From Theobroma cacao (lineage: Eukaryota; Streptophyta; Magnoliopsida; Malvales; Malvaceae): a stretch of DNA of 64,000 bases. A program made the position numbers and the translations under genes. Location: assembly GCF_000208745.1 (NCBI RefSeq), contig NC_030854.1, forward strand, positions 19,979,604-20,043,603, written 5' to 3'. This document shows, one piece after another, positions 22,471-32,973 of this stretch; within the stretch, counting starts at the first letter, position 1; each line of letters starts with the position of its first letter. The notes beneath the pieces are model-generated. The model saw nothing but the letters and a program-made list of their open reading frames with translations, had not been told where the DNA came from and did no database searches.

Positions 22471-22488
22471 TGGCATCATTGCTAGAGA
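22471..22488 (+). other. Primer-binding site of Ath-C (tRNA-Asp type)
   Basis: The sequence TGGCATCATTGCTAGAGA lies 6 bp after the LTR. It differs from the usual Athila PBS TGGCGCCGTTGCCGGGGA (complement of the tRNA-Asp 3' end) at six of 18 positions, all G-to-A or C-to-T. Confidence 0.75.
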
Positions 22489-22694
22489 GTTGATTTTTAA
22501 TTATTTCTTTTTAATATTAATGCCATGCATTCTTAATCTTAATTTAGACTTTTCTTTTCATTCTTTTCAGGTACTTTTAGTCTTTGTATGTGAAAAGCCC
22601 AAAATCTGGAAATTGTTCTTTTTGATCAAAAATTGAAAAGAATTTTTGAAGACTTTAGAGCAAAAATCAACAAGTTTTTACGTAAAGCAAAACA

Positions 22695-24050
22695 ATGGCT
22701 AATCAATAAAGGGAAGAGACCAAGTCTTTGAGGGAATATGCTATCACACTAGTATAAGGTCTCCACTTTACTATCCAAAGATCTCTTATTCAAGCCAACA
22801 ACTTTGAAATTAAACCAGCAATCATTCAGATGATTTAGATTTTTGTTCAGTTTGCAGGTTGACCTAATGATGATCTTAATGCTCATATTGTGAATTTCTT
22901 AAAAATTTGTGACACATGCAAGGTTATTGGTGTTATTGATGATGCCATAAGATTGAGGCTTTTCCCTTTCTCACTAAAAGATAAAGCAAAGAGTTTGTTA
23001 AATTTGCTTATTACTGGTTCCATTAGTACTTGGGATGATTTGGCTAAAAAATTCTTAGCAAAATTCTTTTCACTTGTTGAAATTGTAAAGATGCGTGATA
23101 ACATCACCTCTTTTATGCAATTTCATTATGAATCCTTGTATGAGGCTTGGGGGAGGTATAAGGATTTGTTAAGAAGGTGCCCTCACCATGGGTTACTTAA
23201 CTGGCTATAAGTTCAAACTTTTTATAATGGTTTCTTGGGACCTATTAGAACCACCATTGATGCCATAGCTAAAGGTGCACTTATGAGTAAATCCATTGAT
23301 GAAGCCTATAATTTGCTTAAGAAGATGGCTTCCAATAATTACCAATGACCATTCGAAAGATTGGGTACAAGAAAAGTTGCTGGTATTCATGAGCTTGATG
23401 CAATCAATGCATTGACTTCACAATTGATTGCTTTCACCAAGAAAATTGATACATTGAGTGTTAATGTAGTTCAGAGCCTTTTTATGACTTGTAATTTTTG
23501 TGGGGAAGGACATTCCAGTGACCATTGTCCCATTTATAGTAGAATGACATCATGTTAGAAATAGACAACCATAAAATAATCCTTATTCCAACACATATAA
23601 TCCGATGTGGATGAATTATGTTAATTTTTCTTGGAACAACAACCAATCATCTTCATCAGCTCCTAAGCCAAATTTACCTCTAGGTTTTCCACCACAAGCA
23701 AAAGCTTTAATGTTAGAGAAAAAGCTTACTATGGAGGAGATGTTCATTAAATTCATGGCAAAGAATGATGCAATCATTCAAAGGCAAGTAGAATCAATCC
23801 AAAATCTTGAGACATAAGTGGGTCAACTAGCTAATGCCATCAATAGTAAACCTCAAGGTATTTTAACTAGTGACACTGAACCAAATCCAAAGAGAGAAGC
23901 TAAGGAACATTGCAATGAAATAATTATCTGTAGTGGTAAAGAGGTAATTAATTTTGCTAAAAAAGAAATTGAAAAGTTTGTTGAAAAAAAAGTTGTGATT
24001 GAAAATTTTGTTGAAAATCTGAGGAAAAATTAGAGTTAAAACCTACACCA
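22695..24050 (+). pseudogene. Ath-C gag
   Basis: A start codon at 22695 is followed after four codons by a stop. The Gag core is clear in the same frame at 22890-23210: HIVNFLKICDTCKVIGVIDD, AIRLRLFPFSLKDKAKSLL, WDDLAKKFLAKFF, and LLRRCPHHGL further on. It is an Athila/Tat-type Gag. A zinc knuckle CNFCGEGHSSDHC is at about 23490-23530 (spacing C-x2-C-x3-H-x4-C, one residue short of the canonical form). After a frameshift around 23560-23600 the Pro/Ser-rich and coiled C-terminal part continues to about 24050. Confidence 0.85.
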
Positions 24051-24189
24051 ACATCTCCACCACATTTTCTTCAACATTTTCAAAAGTAGAAACTTGACAA
24101 ACAATTCCAAAGATTTCTTAAGGTATTTAAAAAGTTGCACATTAATATTCCTTTTGCTGAAGCTTTTGAACAAATGCCAAGTTAGGTTA

Positions 24190-24780
24190 AATTCTTGAAA
24201 GAAATTTTAACCAAAAAGAGGAAATGAGAAGACTTTGAAAATCTAGGGAGTTTTTCTATTCCTTGCACTATTAGTAGTTTTAAAATTTCTAAAGCTTTGT
24301 GTGATTTAGGTGCTAGTGTTTCAAGAATATCTCTTTTTATTGCTAGGAAACTTGGATATAATGAGATACAACCTACTACAGTTATCTTGCAATTAGTAGA
24401 TAGAACAATCAGACACCAGTTGGGATTATAGAAGATGTTTTGGTGAAAGTTGGGTGTTTGTACATATCAATGGACTTCATTATGCTTGAGATTGAAGATG
24501 ATGTTGAAATTCCTCTTATTTTGGGAAAACCATTCTTAGCTATATTTAGAGCAATTATTGATGTGAAGAATGGCAAAATAACTCTCAAAGTTGGAAAGGA
24601 GGAAGTAGTGTTTAATTTGTTTAATGCAACTAAGTATACCAATACAGATAGTTGCTATAAAGTGGATTTAGTTAATGAGGGTAAAGGTAAGCCTATTCCA
24701 CCACCTTCAATGAAGCAAGCCCCAACTCTTGAGACAAAACCACCACCACCTTCTAGTCATCTTGTCTTTGTGGTTGGATA
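24190..24780 (+). pseudogene. Ath-C aspartic protease
   Basis: The segment SIPCTISSFKISKALCDLGAS with the active-site box (C-D-L-G-A-S) lies near 24255-24315. It is followed in a second frame (24440-24780) by VKVGCLYISMDFIMLEIEDD... IPLILGKPFLAIFRAIIDV... GKITLKVGKEEVVFNLF, the standard Athila protease C-terminal lobe. The catalytic Asp is kept; a frameshift between 24315 and 24440 and earlier stops disable it. The frame ends with a proline-rich tail at 24780, where pol would normally continue into RT. Confidence 0.85.
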
Positions 24781-24783
24781 GCA

Positions 24784-25000
24784 AGTAGTATTTTTCGTTT
24801 CACAACTCCATATTTTTCCCTGGAAACTTAAACCATATTGGTGCAAAACCTTCAAAGTGGTAAAGTTTCATCCTTATGATGTTGTTGAGATTTATAGTGG
24901 ACTTATCGGAGCAGTCAAGGTCAATAAAGAAAGTCTTGAGCCTTATAAAGTAGTGTAGAAAAAGGTGCCATAGTCAAGCTAATGATGATGAAGAAGCGCT
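24784..25000 (+). pseudogene. Residual C-terminus of Ath-C integrase
   Basis: In phase-shifted frames the translation contains LHIFPWKLKPYWCKTFKVVK, FHPYDVVEIYSGL and VKVNKESLEPYK, matching the C-terminal tail of Athila integrase (relatives have FPYGAVEI and FKVNGQRLKPY). It directly follows the protease, so about 2.5-3 kb of pol have been lost (inferred from normal element size). Confidence 0.75.
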
Positions 25001-26546
25001 TCTTAGGAGGCAATCCAAGCTTTCGGTACTCTTATTTTTATTTTATTTATATTTCTACATCAATCTCTATTTATTTATTTATTTTTAATTAAAAAAATCC
25101 TCTTACAAGTGCCAAAGAGGAAGATGACAATAAGGAAAAAGAGGAGGACATAGAGCTTCTCTAAATTCATCTAACTACTAGGTGAGTATTCTTTTACCTT
25201 TCCTTTATTTTTTCTAACATTGAGGACAATGTTTAGTTTAAGTTTAGGGGGGAGAATATTTTTCTGGTGATGAATATTCTATGGAAGTTTTAGATTTAAT
25301 TTTAATTATTTGCATGCTTTTAGCATTAGTTTTAGAATCTAGAGTAAAATTGTGCTAAAATTTTTGATGATTTCTTTATCTAATGATGATAACTAGTTGT
25401 CTTGTATCTTTAGCTTTAGGTGAATAAGGTTTTAGTATGGATTCATGCTAAATTCTTTTGTTTAGAATCATTGTTAAGATGTGATTTCCACAATTTTGAG
25501 CATTTTATCTTTTGCTTTGAATTATTATGAATATTTAGAGAAGGTTTATATTAATGTGAATTATAAATTATGTCATGAATTTTAGAATTTGGTTGATTCT
25601 CTCTCTTGACAAAATCTTAGGCAATACTTAGTTAGGGACATGATTTAGGACATTTTTGGACCATTTGAGCCTTTGAAGCTAACCTTGATATATTTTTATC
25701 CCTAGTATACCCCTTTGAGTCTAATTTCCCTTTCCTTTGTTTAACTACGTAATAATAAGCTTAGCCTTTAAAGAAAAGTTCAAATTTTTCAACCCTCACT
25801 CTTAAGCATGTCTATTATTTTATGAAATATATATTGAGCTAAATGCATATGGTAGAAAGGTGATGTTGATGTGAAGAAGTTCAAAATATTAAAAATTACT
25901 CCACCACCTACAATACAAAGAAATAAGTTTGGGGGTGTGAAATTGTGGTGAAAAAAAAAGAAAAACAAAAGAGGAAGAGAAAAAGTATAATAAAGTGTTG
26001 AACAAAAGAAAAAGTTTGAAGAGAAGAAAAGGAGTTACTTGGAGAATGAAAATAAAGCTTTATAAAGGCCTTAGAAGGATTATGTGTTTAGGGTGAATTG
26101 GACCAAATTATTATCCCTTATCTTACCTTGACCCTAACCATACATTACAAGCTTAATAAAGACCTATTGATCCTTGACCTAGTATTAGTCTACATTAGTG
26201 GGGAAAGATGAAAAGTAAACCTATGGAGATCTAATACTAATTTCAAATTTTGCATTGATAACAACTCATCCGTATGGCATGATATTTTTGATAAGAGATT
26301 TTATACACACACGAAAATCCATTCGAGAATGTGCTTGCATTGGAATTGAAACATGAATTTGAATGATGCCTATATGTTTCCTTAAGTTAGAGATTGATAG
26401 ACATACTTATGAGGAAATTATAAGAGATCATTGAGTTGGTGCACTCTATTTTTAATAGTTGCTCTATTTTTTTTGCTTTTATCATTTAAATTGTTTTGTT
26501 TAAGTTAGTTTCTTTTATACGTTTTGCTCAAGGACCTACAAAATCT
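25001..26546 (+). other. Ath-C 3' non-coding region
   Basis: No open frame is found. Two purine-rich blocks, TTTAGGGGGGAGAA (about 25243-25256) and AAGTTTGGGGGTGTG (about 25926-25940), are typical of the long 3' region of Athila elements. No envelope-like frame can be recognised. Confidence 0.6.
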
Positions 26547-26560
26547 TAAGTTTTAGGGTG
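26547..26560 (+). other. Polypurine tract of Ath-C
   Basis: The sequence TAAGTTTTAGGGTG immediately before the 3' LTR corresponds to AAGTTTGGGGGTG in better preserved elements (compare 25926-25940). Confidence 0.6.
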
Positions 26561-29500
26561 AGATAACTCTATGATATAGAGTTATTTGGACTAAATTTTG
26601 ATAGTAATTTAGCTAAATTTTATAGTAATGCATAAAAATTAATATGTTTTATTTAATTATTTTAAGTTAGTTAATTTGGTGAGTCAACTTAATCCTAGTT
26701 AAATTTGTGTCAATATGCCTAAGATATTTTATTATTGATTAGTTTGCTGATTTTGTAGGTGTGCAATCAAGATGAGAGTTCATGAGATGTAGACCTTCAC
26801 TACACATGTCTTGGTATTGCAATCATAACTCTATCTACAGAACTCCAAATGAGGTGATTCTTGGACCATTGGAAAGATATGAGGAAAGGATACGACTTTT
26901 ACAGTTACCACTTCGCCTAGTTCAGCATGGAATGTAGTCAAACCCCTTGTCTATTTTGAGGCACTGTAGTAGTCCTAGAGTGAAAAATTAAATCACGATC
27001 TTTGTAAATTAAATAATTAAGCACATAGTTTGATGAGGAAATCCTTGTTAGAATTGACTTCTTTATGCACCTAACTTGGCCTAACTTCAAAGCCTTATTA
27101 AAGCAACCTTTTAGTCGAATTTTAGAGGGATGAAAAAGCACAAGATTTAGAGCTAAGATTCAACCACAAAATCATTGAAGAAAAGTCTCATTAGAGCTGA
27201 GAAGAAATTGAAGGATTCAAGAAGATTTGGAGATCAAGATTTCAACTCTTGGAGTTTCTCTATTGTTTTTGTTATTCTTTAATTTTCTTGGTTTGGTTTC
27301 AATGTTTAAACTTTATTTGATGTTTATTTGTGACATTATGGGGAACTAATTTAATTATCTAAGATTATGATTAAACTCAATATGCAGTTTGAATTATTTA
27401 TCTCTCTTTTGCTTATGTTTGATGGTTTTAAGTTGTCCATTCTATTATGATCTTAATGCTTCTAATTGCTTGACCACCAATTGGAGTGAATTGGAAACTT
27501 AAGTTAAACGTTGACAATGGAGATTTAGGGTAGACCTTGAATAGAATAGCATATGATCGAATGCTCTTAGTAGATTAGGTGGTTTGATTTGTATATAGGG
27601 TAGACATACATGTATAAGCCATACATAGCCAAGATTGGAGTATTAACTTAATGAATCTTTCTTCAATTTAATTTTCATAGACATATAGTAAGTTAATTGG
27701 GAGAGATATTTTTATTTGAAACTTGATAGAGACTTGTAAATAATTTAGGACTCTAGGTTTGCAACTTAATCTATTGAATTAAGTTAAAAGAGAGATACAA
27801 TATTCAAATGAATTATTAAGAGATATCATACTATTAGGTCAGGTAGTTGATTGAATTTTTAAAACAAATTTGCTGATTAATTTTGGATGAGTTTTAGTTT
27901 TAGTTTGTTAGATTTAATTTTACTTTTTGATAATTTAAATTTGATTGTTTGAATAAGATTAAGGTGTGTTAATTTTAGTACTTAACAATAGGAATTAATT
28001 CAATTCTTTGTGAGATCGATACTCTACTTTTGACTATATTTGTCACGACCCGGAACTCCCATCGAGCTCGTGATAACCGTCGCGATGTCCCAATAGACAT
28101 TCATTACTCGGAATGCCAATCGAAATCTCGCAAGGCTTAACATCAGTTTTCTTACTTTTCTTGTGAGTATTAGTTACTAAAATCATGTTTTAAAGTGACA
28201 TGAACCTATTTCAATTCAAAAACAGTCAAAGAGAAATTTCAACTACACAGGGGTATTTTGGTCATTTTTTTTCAAAAATTTTGAAACCAGCTAAAACGTA
28301 ATATATGAGAGAAATTTACACATTTCATAGCAAAAAATAAGTTTAGATATATAAAACATTAATTTAAAGTGAAATTATAGCTAATGGAATAAAATAAAAA
28401 TAATGAATAAAGTATTATAATTTTTCATAAAATAATTTTTATAGAACGCTACGTAAATAATTTTTTTACAACATAAAAGCAAAATAAATTCCTACATACA
28501 GTAACACACACAACCAGGTATTCAAAACATTTAACAATGACATGTGGGCCCCCGAATGACTAAAAGTAATGAAGGTTGTGAACCTACAGTTTTTGAGGAT
28601 GCAAGTCCAATTGTAGCCCTCAACGAAATGAGCTATCTACCAACTATCTTGAGCCTGAAATGGGTGGAAAAGAGGGTGGTGAGATTATATAATCCCAGTG
28701 AGTAAGCAAATATCATCTAAAATATCTAAAGATGAGTAAATGGAGACAGATAAAATATATTAACATAAAAATGATTCACAACATTTTGAACTCATTTTAA
28801 TAAGATAAAATAGATTCATTTCACCCAAATAAATAACGAGGCTTATGATTTCCTGAAAAGCTTGGCTCGTGCCAAAATCATTTTCATACTCAATTGTCAA
28901 GGATACCTTGGCCTGGGGCTATCCCAACCGAATTCGCCAAGGCTGTTAAAAAGTCATGTATGCATAAATCATGTTTTTATTTTGAAAATATAGTCGTTCC
29001 TTGGCGTTGGCTAAGTTCACCGTCACGTGGTGGTTTGCCGTGAAGTGAACTCTAAAGTTTTACCTCAGAAGTTACCCTACGTGCCTCTCTGGTCGAGGTA
29101 AGAATATACCCGAATTCTGTGCCCCTCTAATAAGTTGGTGCATAGAACCCGCCACTGCAGTGACCAATCTATAACCCACTAATTTAATAAAAGTTCAACA
29201 GCATGACATGGCAATTTTATCATTACCCAGCCTATCAAGGCAAAGAACATTTTATACATTTTCAACACAAATACCCATCCAGCCATTCATGCCCACATTA
29301 TCATAAGCCATTCAATTCAAACTATGATTTATAACACAACAAGTAGTCTCCAATTACTCCATTTTCAAAACCATCATTCAATTTCAAGACAATTTATAAA
29401 ATCATTTCATTTAATCACATTTTGCTTATAAAACATAAAGATTTACCATTTAAACTCATTTTTCTATCAAATCACAAAAACAAATTAAAATTCACTTCAG

Positions 29501-31090
29501 ATAATCAAGATGATGATAAGGTTACTCATTGTAATGGGAATCGAATTCGGGATATTCTGATTCTTGATCCTCAGATACTACCTTTTTACTCTTGCTAGAA
29601 TGCTCACCACCTAGATATAATGCGCAATAAGCAATTTGCTACATTTGTGCTAAATCGTTGTAAAACTAATTCAGGCTCTATACTAATGCATGAAATGGAA
29701 TGCGAATTGTTCGGATCATCGTCTAAACACGGTGTTCTACATAAATTCAATTGTGTACCTAAATAAAATGGTATTGGCCTAATTCGATCTATCACCCGAT
29801 TAATTGGCCAATATGTCCAATTTAACTCCAAATAACTCCATTTCTCTCCTAATACTCCAAATCATCAAACTCAAGTCAAGTAACATAAAATTTAGTAAGA
29901 TCATCTTCACATTTCTTCTTGGGAATTTCGGCCATGGTGGGTGCATGAACACTATGGTTTTTCCCACTTGATTTTTACACCATAAATCATTAATTCCTAA
30001 CCAAATCACTTGAAATAAAATCAAGTCCACCATCAACACACCATAGGAAAGATTCGACCAATGGAGGGTGATGGAAGAAAATGAATTTTTCTTGTTTGCT
30101 TTTCATGCTACACATCACTAACTAACTAAAAACACTAGAATATATTGAAATCTAACCAAATCCAAGTTCAAAACTCCTCCCCCCATGTCTGGCCAGCAAA
30201 GGTATCCTCATGCAAACTTGATTCTCAACCATGGAAAATGAAAAAGAATGCATAGGAAAGGTAGATCACAAGCTAAAATTGAAAAATCTTACCTTTTGTC
30301 ACTTGATTCTTTGAAATTTTGTGAATTTCTCTTGAATTTCTTAGCTAGGTTTTTGTTCTTCTTCTTTTCTTCCCTTTTCTTCCTTTGGCCAACCAAGAGA
30401 AATGAGTTGGGAGGGTTATGGGCTGATTTTTAAAGCAAAATAATAAAATAATCCAAGCTTGACACTTGTCACCATGTTATTGGTCCATGTTTAAAAACTT
30501 AATAATTAAGATTTCTTCCACCACCACATAAAACCCTTCAATTATCCATGATATAAAATGTTAATGGCTGAAGTCCATGGGCATGACAACTGATGGGTGG
30601 TGTAAAATTACAATTTTGCCCTTGGGGTGGCAAAATGACTATTTTGCCCTTATCCTCGAAAAAATGTCAAAATTAAAATTCTTCACTTCTCAAACTCAAA
30701 TTATACTCCAAATGATCAATCTTAGTCAAAAATTTCATCCAACACTCACATCTTAACCTCGGGTGGCAAAATGACCATTTTGCCCTTAGGTCATGAAAAT
30801 TCCAATTTGACTCCAAATCGGTCCTCGAACTCCGAATCATAATTTTAAGTGATTCTGGGGTTTTAAAATTCTCAATTTCATCTTAAAATCTTTATTTGGT
30901 CTAGTTTGAGGCTTAATTCAACTTAATTGTACCATTTGGTACATTGTCGTCCTTTAACGATTTTCGAGGTACCCAAGTAAGCAAACATGCATTCTTATGT
31001 AGGAATGGCATAATAAACATATTATAGAGCCGGGCTTGACAATATTGCTTGTTTAATGATACGTGCGCTTGCGTGGATAATTTGACAACA
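26561..31090 (+). repeat. 3' LTR of Ath-C, split by S3
   Basis: LTR sequence runs 26561-28040 and resumes at 31047-31090 after S3 and its duplicated target. It starts AGATAACTC (TGATAACTC in the other copies) and ends TTTGACAACA. It aligns with the 5' LTR and with the solo LTR at 40390-41905. Confidence 0.9.
28041..31041 (-). mobile_element. S3: complete S-family solo LTR in the Ath-C 3' LTR
   Basis: A 3.0-kb unit from TGTCACGACC to GGGCTTGACA with a perfect 5-bp TSD ATATT (28036-28040 and 31042-31046). Its orientation is opposite to S1. It has no internal coding region and no PBS. The G-box CACGTG (29024-29029) and the inverted repeat CCTTGGC..GCCAAGG (about 28915-28952) are present. Short open frames inside (29604-29831, 29800-30039) are shared LTR sequence. 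Confidence 0.92.
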
Positions 31091-31095
31091 TCATC

Positions 31096-31385
31096 CCACA
31101 CATAATATTTGACATCTTGTAAGAATTTCTTTTTTTGTTGAGAGTTCAAATTAGGAGGGAGAGCATTACTTACACTGTAGTTCACAAAGTTAGCATACCA
31201 TGGCAACACCTCTGCTAGCCAACATAAAACAACTGTTCATTTGGAAAAGTCTCATTGATCAATGTTGTATTTCCAGCTTGTAACCCATTCTCCAATATTG
31301 ATAGATGATCTACCACTTGATTTTCTATACCTTTTTTTCTTTTTCAAATTTCCAAGCCAAACTCCTGTAGCAGAACATGATTATT
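31096..31385 (-). pseudogene. Ath-D: RNase H end and start of integrase region, right of the Ath-C insertion
   Basis: The minus strand reads LLQEFGLEI, then a GIENQVVDHLSILE segment (the end of RNase H, normally ..VADHLSRLE), then WYANFVNYSVSNALPP, QQKKKFLQDVKYYVWD, which in Athila pol leads into integrase. It continues across the Ath-C insertion at 20413. Sequence right of about 31385 is no longer Athila-like, so upstream RT, protease and gag of Ath-D are lost. Confidence 0.85.
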
Positions 31386-31585
31386 ACATGCTTGAATAGG
31401 AATATGTAAGTATATGTGTGAATGTTGTTGAAACCTTATGGATTAGTTTTTTATAATTGACATGGTAGGAGCAAGACCCTTGATACCATGAATGTGTAAT
31501 TCAATTCATTATGAAAAGTGAAAATGTTGTATGAATACCTAATTGTTGAATCTAGTATAAGATATATTGTGTGTGTGATGGGAAT

Positions 31586-31785
31586 GACCATATGCGTGAT
31601 GGAAGGGCATATGTCTACCCAAATTGATATAAGTGATGGGAATGGCCATATGCGTGACGAAAGGGCATATCTTCCCCAAATTGGTATTGTAGCCATATGT
31701 GTGACGGAAGGGCATATGTCTACCTATGGATGGCGATATGATGGATTGAGGTGGCCATGTGTGTGATCAAGTGGCACATGTTCAT
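31586..31785. repeat. Short tandem array with core CCATATGCGTGATGGAAGGG
   Basis: Four imperfect copies, at about 31588, 31645, 31690 and 31753, each containing GGCCATATGCGTGA followed by GAAGGGCATATG. The spacing is about 45-63 bp. The motif resembles the GCGTGATG..GAGGG repeats in the LTRs of Tek-B (read on the minus strand). Confidence 0.65.
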
Positions 31786-32369
31786 CTATGGTGTTGGTAT
31801 ATGGTTGTAATGGTGGTTTTGTCATGTGTTAGGATGCTTATTTAAATGGATGATAGAATCCTATGTTAGGAATTGAAATTGAATATAGTTCCATGAATTA
31901 ATTGTGTGTTATATATATATATATTTCACAATCTGATTCCGTGTCATGACCGGCTTGAGGACCAAGGAAACAAGCCTACCGAGCCCAAGCAAGTCTCAGA
32001 ATATGATAAACAAATTAATCGAAGTACCTGACATGATATCAATAGTAAAAGGACTCACCTTCGATTGATGTTCATAATATATATGATGAAATTAGTAATA
32101 TGCTCCATGCCTCGATGTGAAGTTTAAATGCACAACTCATGCTTAGTTCATCCAAAATACAAGTACACTTATGGCACAATATATAAACATATGCCATCTT
32201 ATGGCTAATACAATTTGAGGTGCTCGATTCTTAGGAGAATCTTTGTTTCAAACTAATTAATAAAATTTTCATGGAAAACTTGTATTTTTAAAAATTCTTA
32301 AGGTGATTGGAAAAAGGGAGGAAAAATAGAACCAAAAGGGCTAAGTTTTGGCAAGGAAAAATATTTTTT

Positions 32370-32545
32370 GTTGCAAAAGTATCGATACCCAAGGGAAAGG
32401 TAACAATACTTAGTGACTAGAATGCCTTGGGAACCATTTTGTGTGAAAAGTATAGATACGTCAAAAAGAAGTATCAATACTTAGTGTCCAGAATACCTTG
32501 GGAAAGCATTCTTTGTGAAAAGTATCGATACTTGACTTAAAGGTA
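32370..32545. repeat. Tandem array with palindromic GTATCGATAC motif
   Basis: Three imperfect copies of a unit of about 70 bp, each holding AAAAGTATCGATAC (or AGTATAGATAC), AGTATCAATACTTAGTG and CCAGAATACCTTGGGAA. The array lies upstream of the leader-like CT-rich stretch. Confidence 0.65.
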
Positions 32546-32973
32546 TTGATATTTGTAATGTAGAGAGCATAAAGGGGGCTTTAGGTTGGTTGTTCCATTT
32601 TTCTTTCTCTTGCACCTATTCTCAACTATTTTCTTCCTCTTTTCCAATTTTTCTCACAAGTTGCCTAATTTGGCTTCAACCCAAACATTTTTCATTCATT
32701 TAAGGTGACATTTTCAACTCCTTGAACCTTTCTATCAATGGATTTTTTCAATTAATTTCTCTCTCTTAAAGAATTCTATTTTTCTCTTTGGTTTTGGGTT
32801 TTTCCAATTGATGTTCTTGAGGTAAGCTCACCAAGGTAAGTTCAAGTCGAAGATTGAGTAAATTATGCTATGAATTATGGTTTGGAGAATGTTTATGAGC
32901 TAAACCCAAGTGTGAGTGAATGACTATGCTATGTTAGAAGAAATTGTGGGTGGAAATTAAGTGTGTGTTTATT

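Larger units (their letters stand above)
20414..31090 (+). mobile_element. Ath-C: plus-strand Athila-type element, deletion derivative
   Basis: LTRs at 20414-22464 and 26561-31090 enclose a 4.1-kb internal region with a tRNA-Asp-type PBS, gag, protease and only the extreme C-terminus of integrase. RT, RNase H and most of integrase are absent, so an internal deletion joined protease to the integrase tail near 24780. Both LTRs contain S-family sequence: S2 (truncated) on the left and S3 (complete, own TSD) on the right. The TSD with the host element Ath-D is TTATT/TCATC. Without S3 the right LTR is about 1.52 kb, as is the solo LTR at 40390-41905. Confidence 0.9.
31386..32973. other. Unclassified LTR-like DNA between the Athila nest and Cop-G
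   Basis: There is no coding frame. The segment at about 31940-32010 (GTCATGACCGGC, then AAGCCTACCGAGCCCAAGCAAG) resembles the end of the Tek-B LTR (48205-48270), so a Tekay-type LTR fragment is likely. A leader-like stretch at 32570-32850 (CTTTCTCTTGCACC.. to GAGGTAAGCTCACC) resembles LTR transcript starts in this window. Boundaries and TSD could not be found. Confidence 0.4.

Noticed and set aside
25001..26546. Envelope-like gene in the Athila 3' region
   Set aside because: Some Athila elements carry an env-like frame here, but no open frame, signal peptide or membrane segment is visible.
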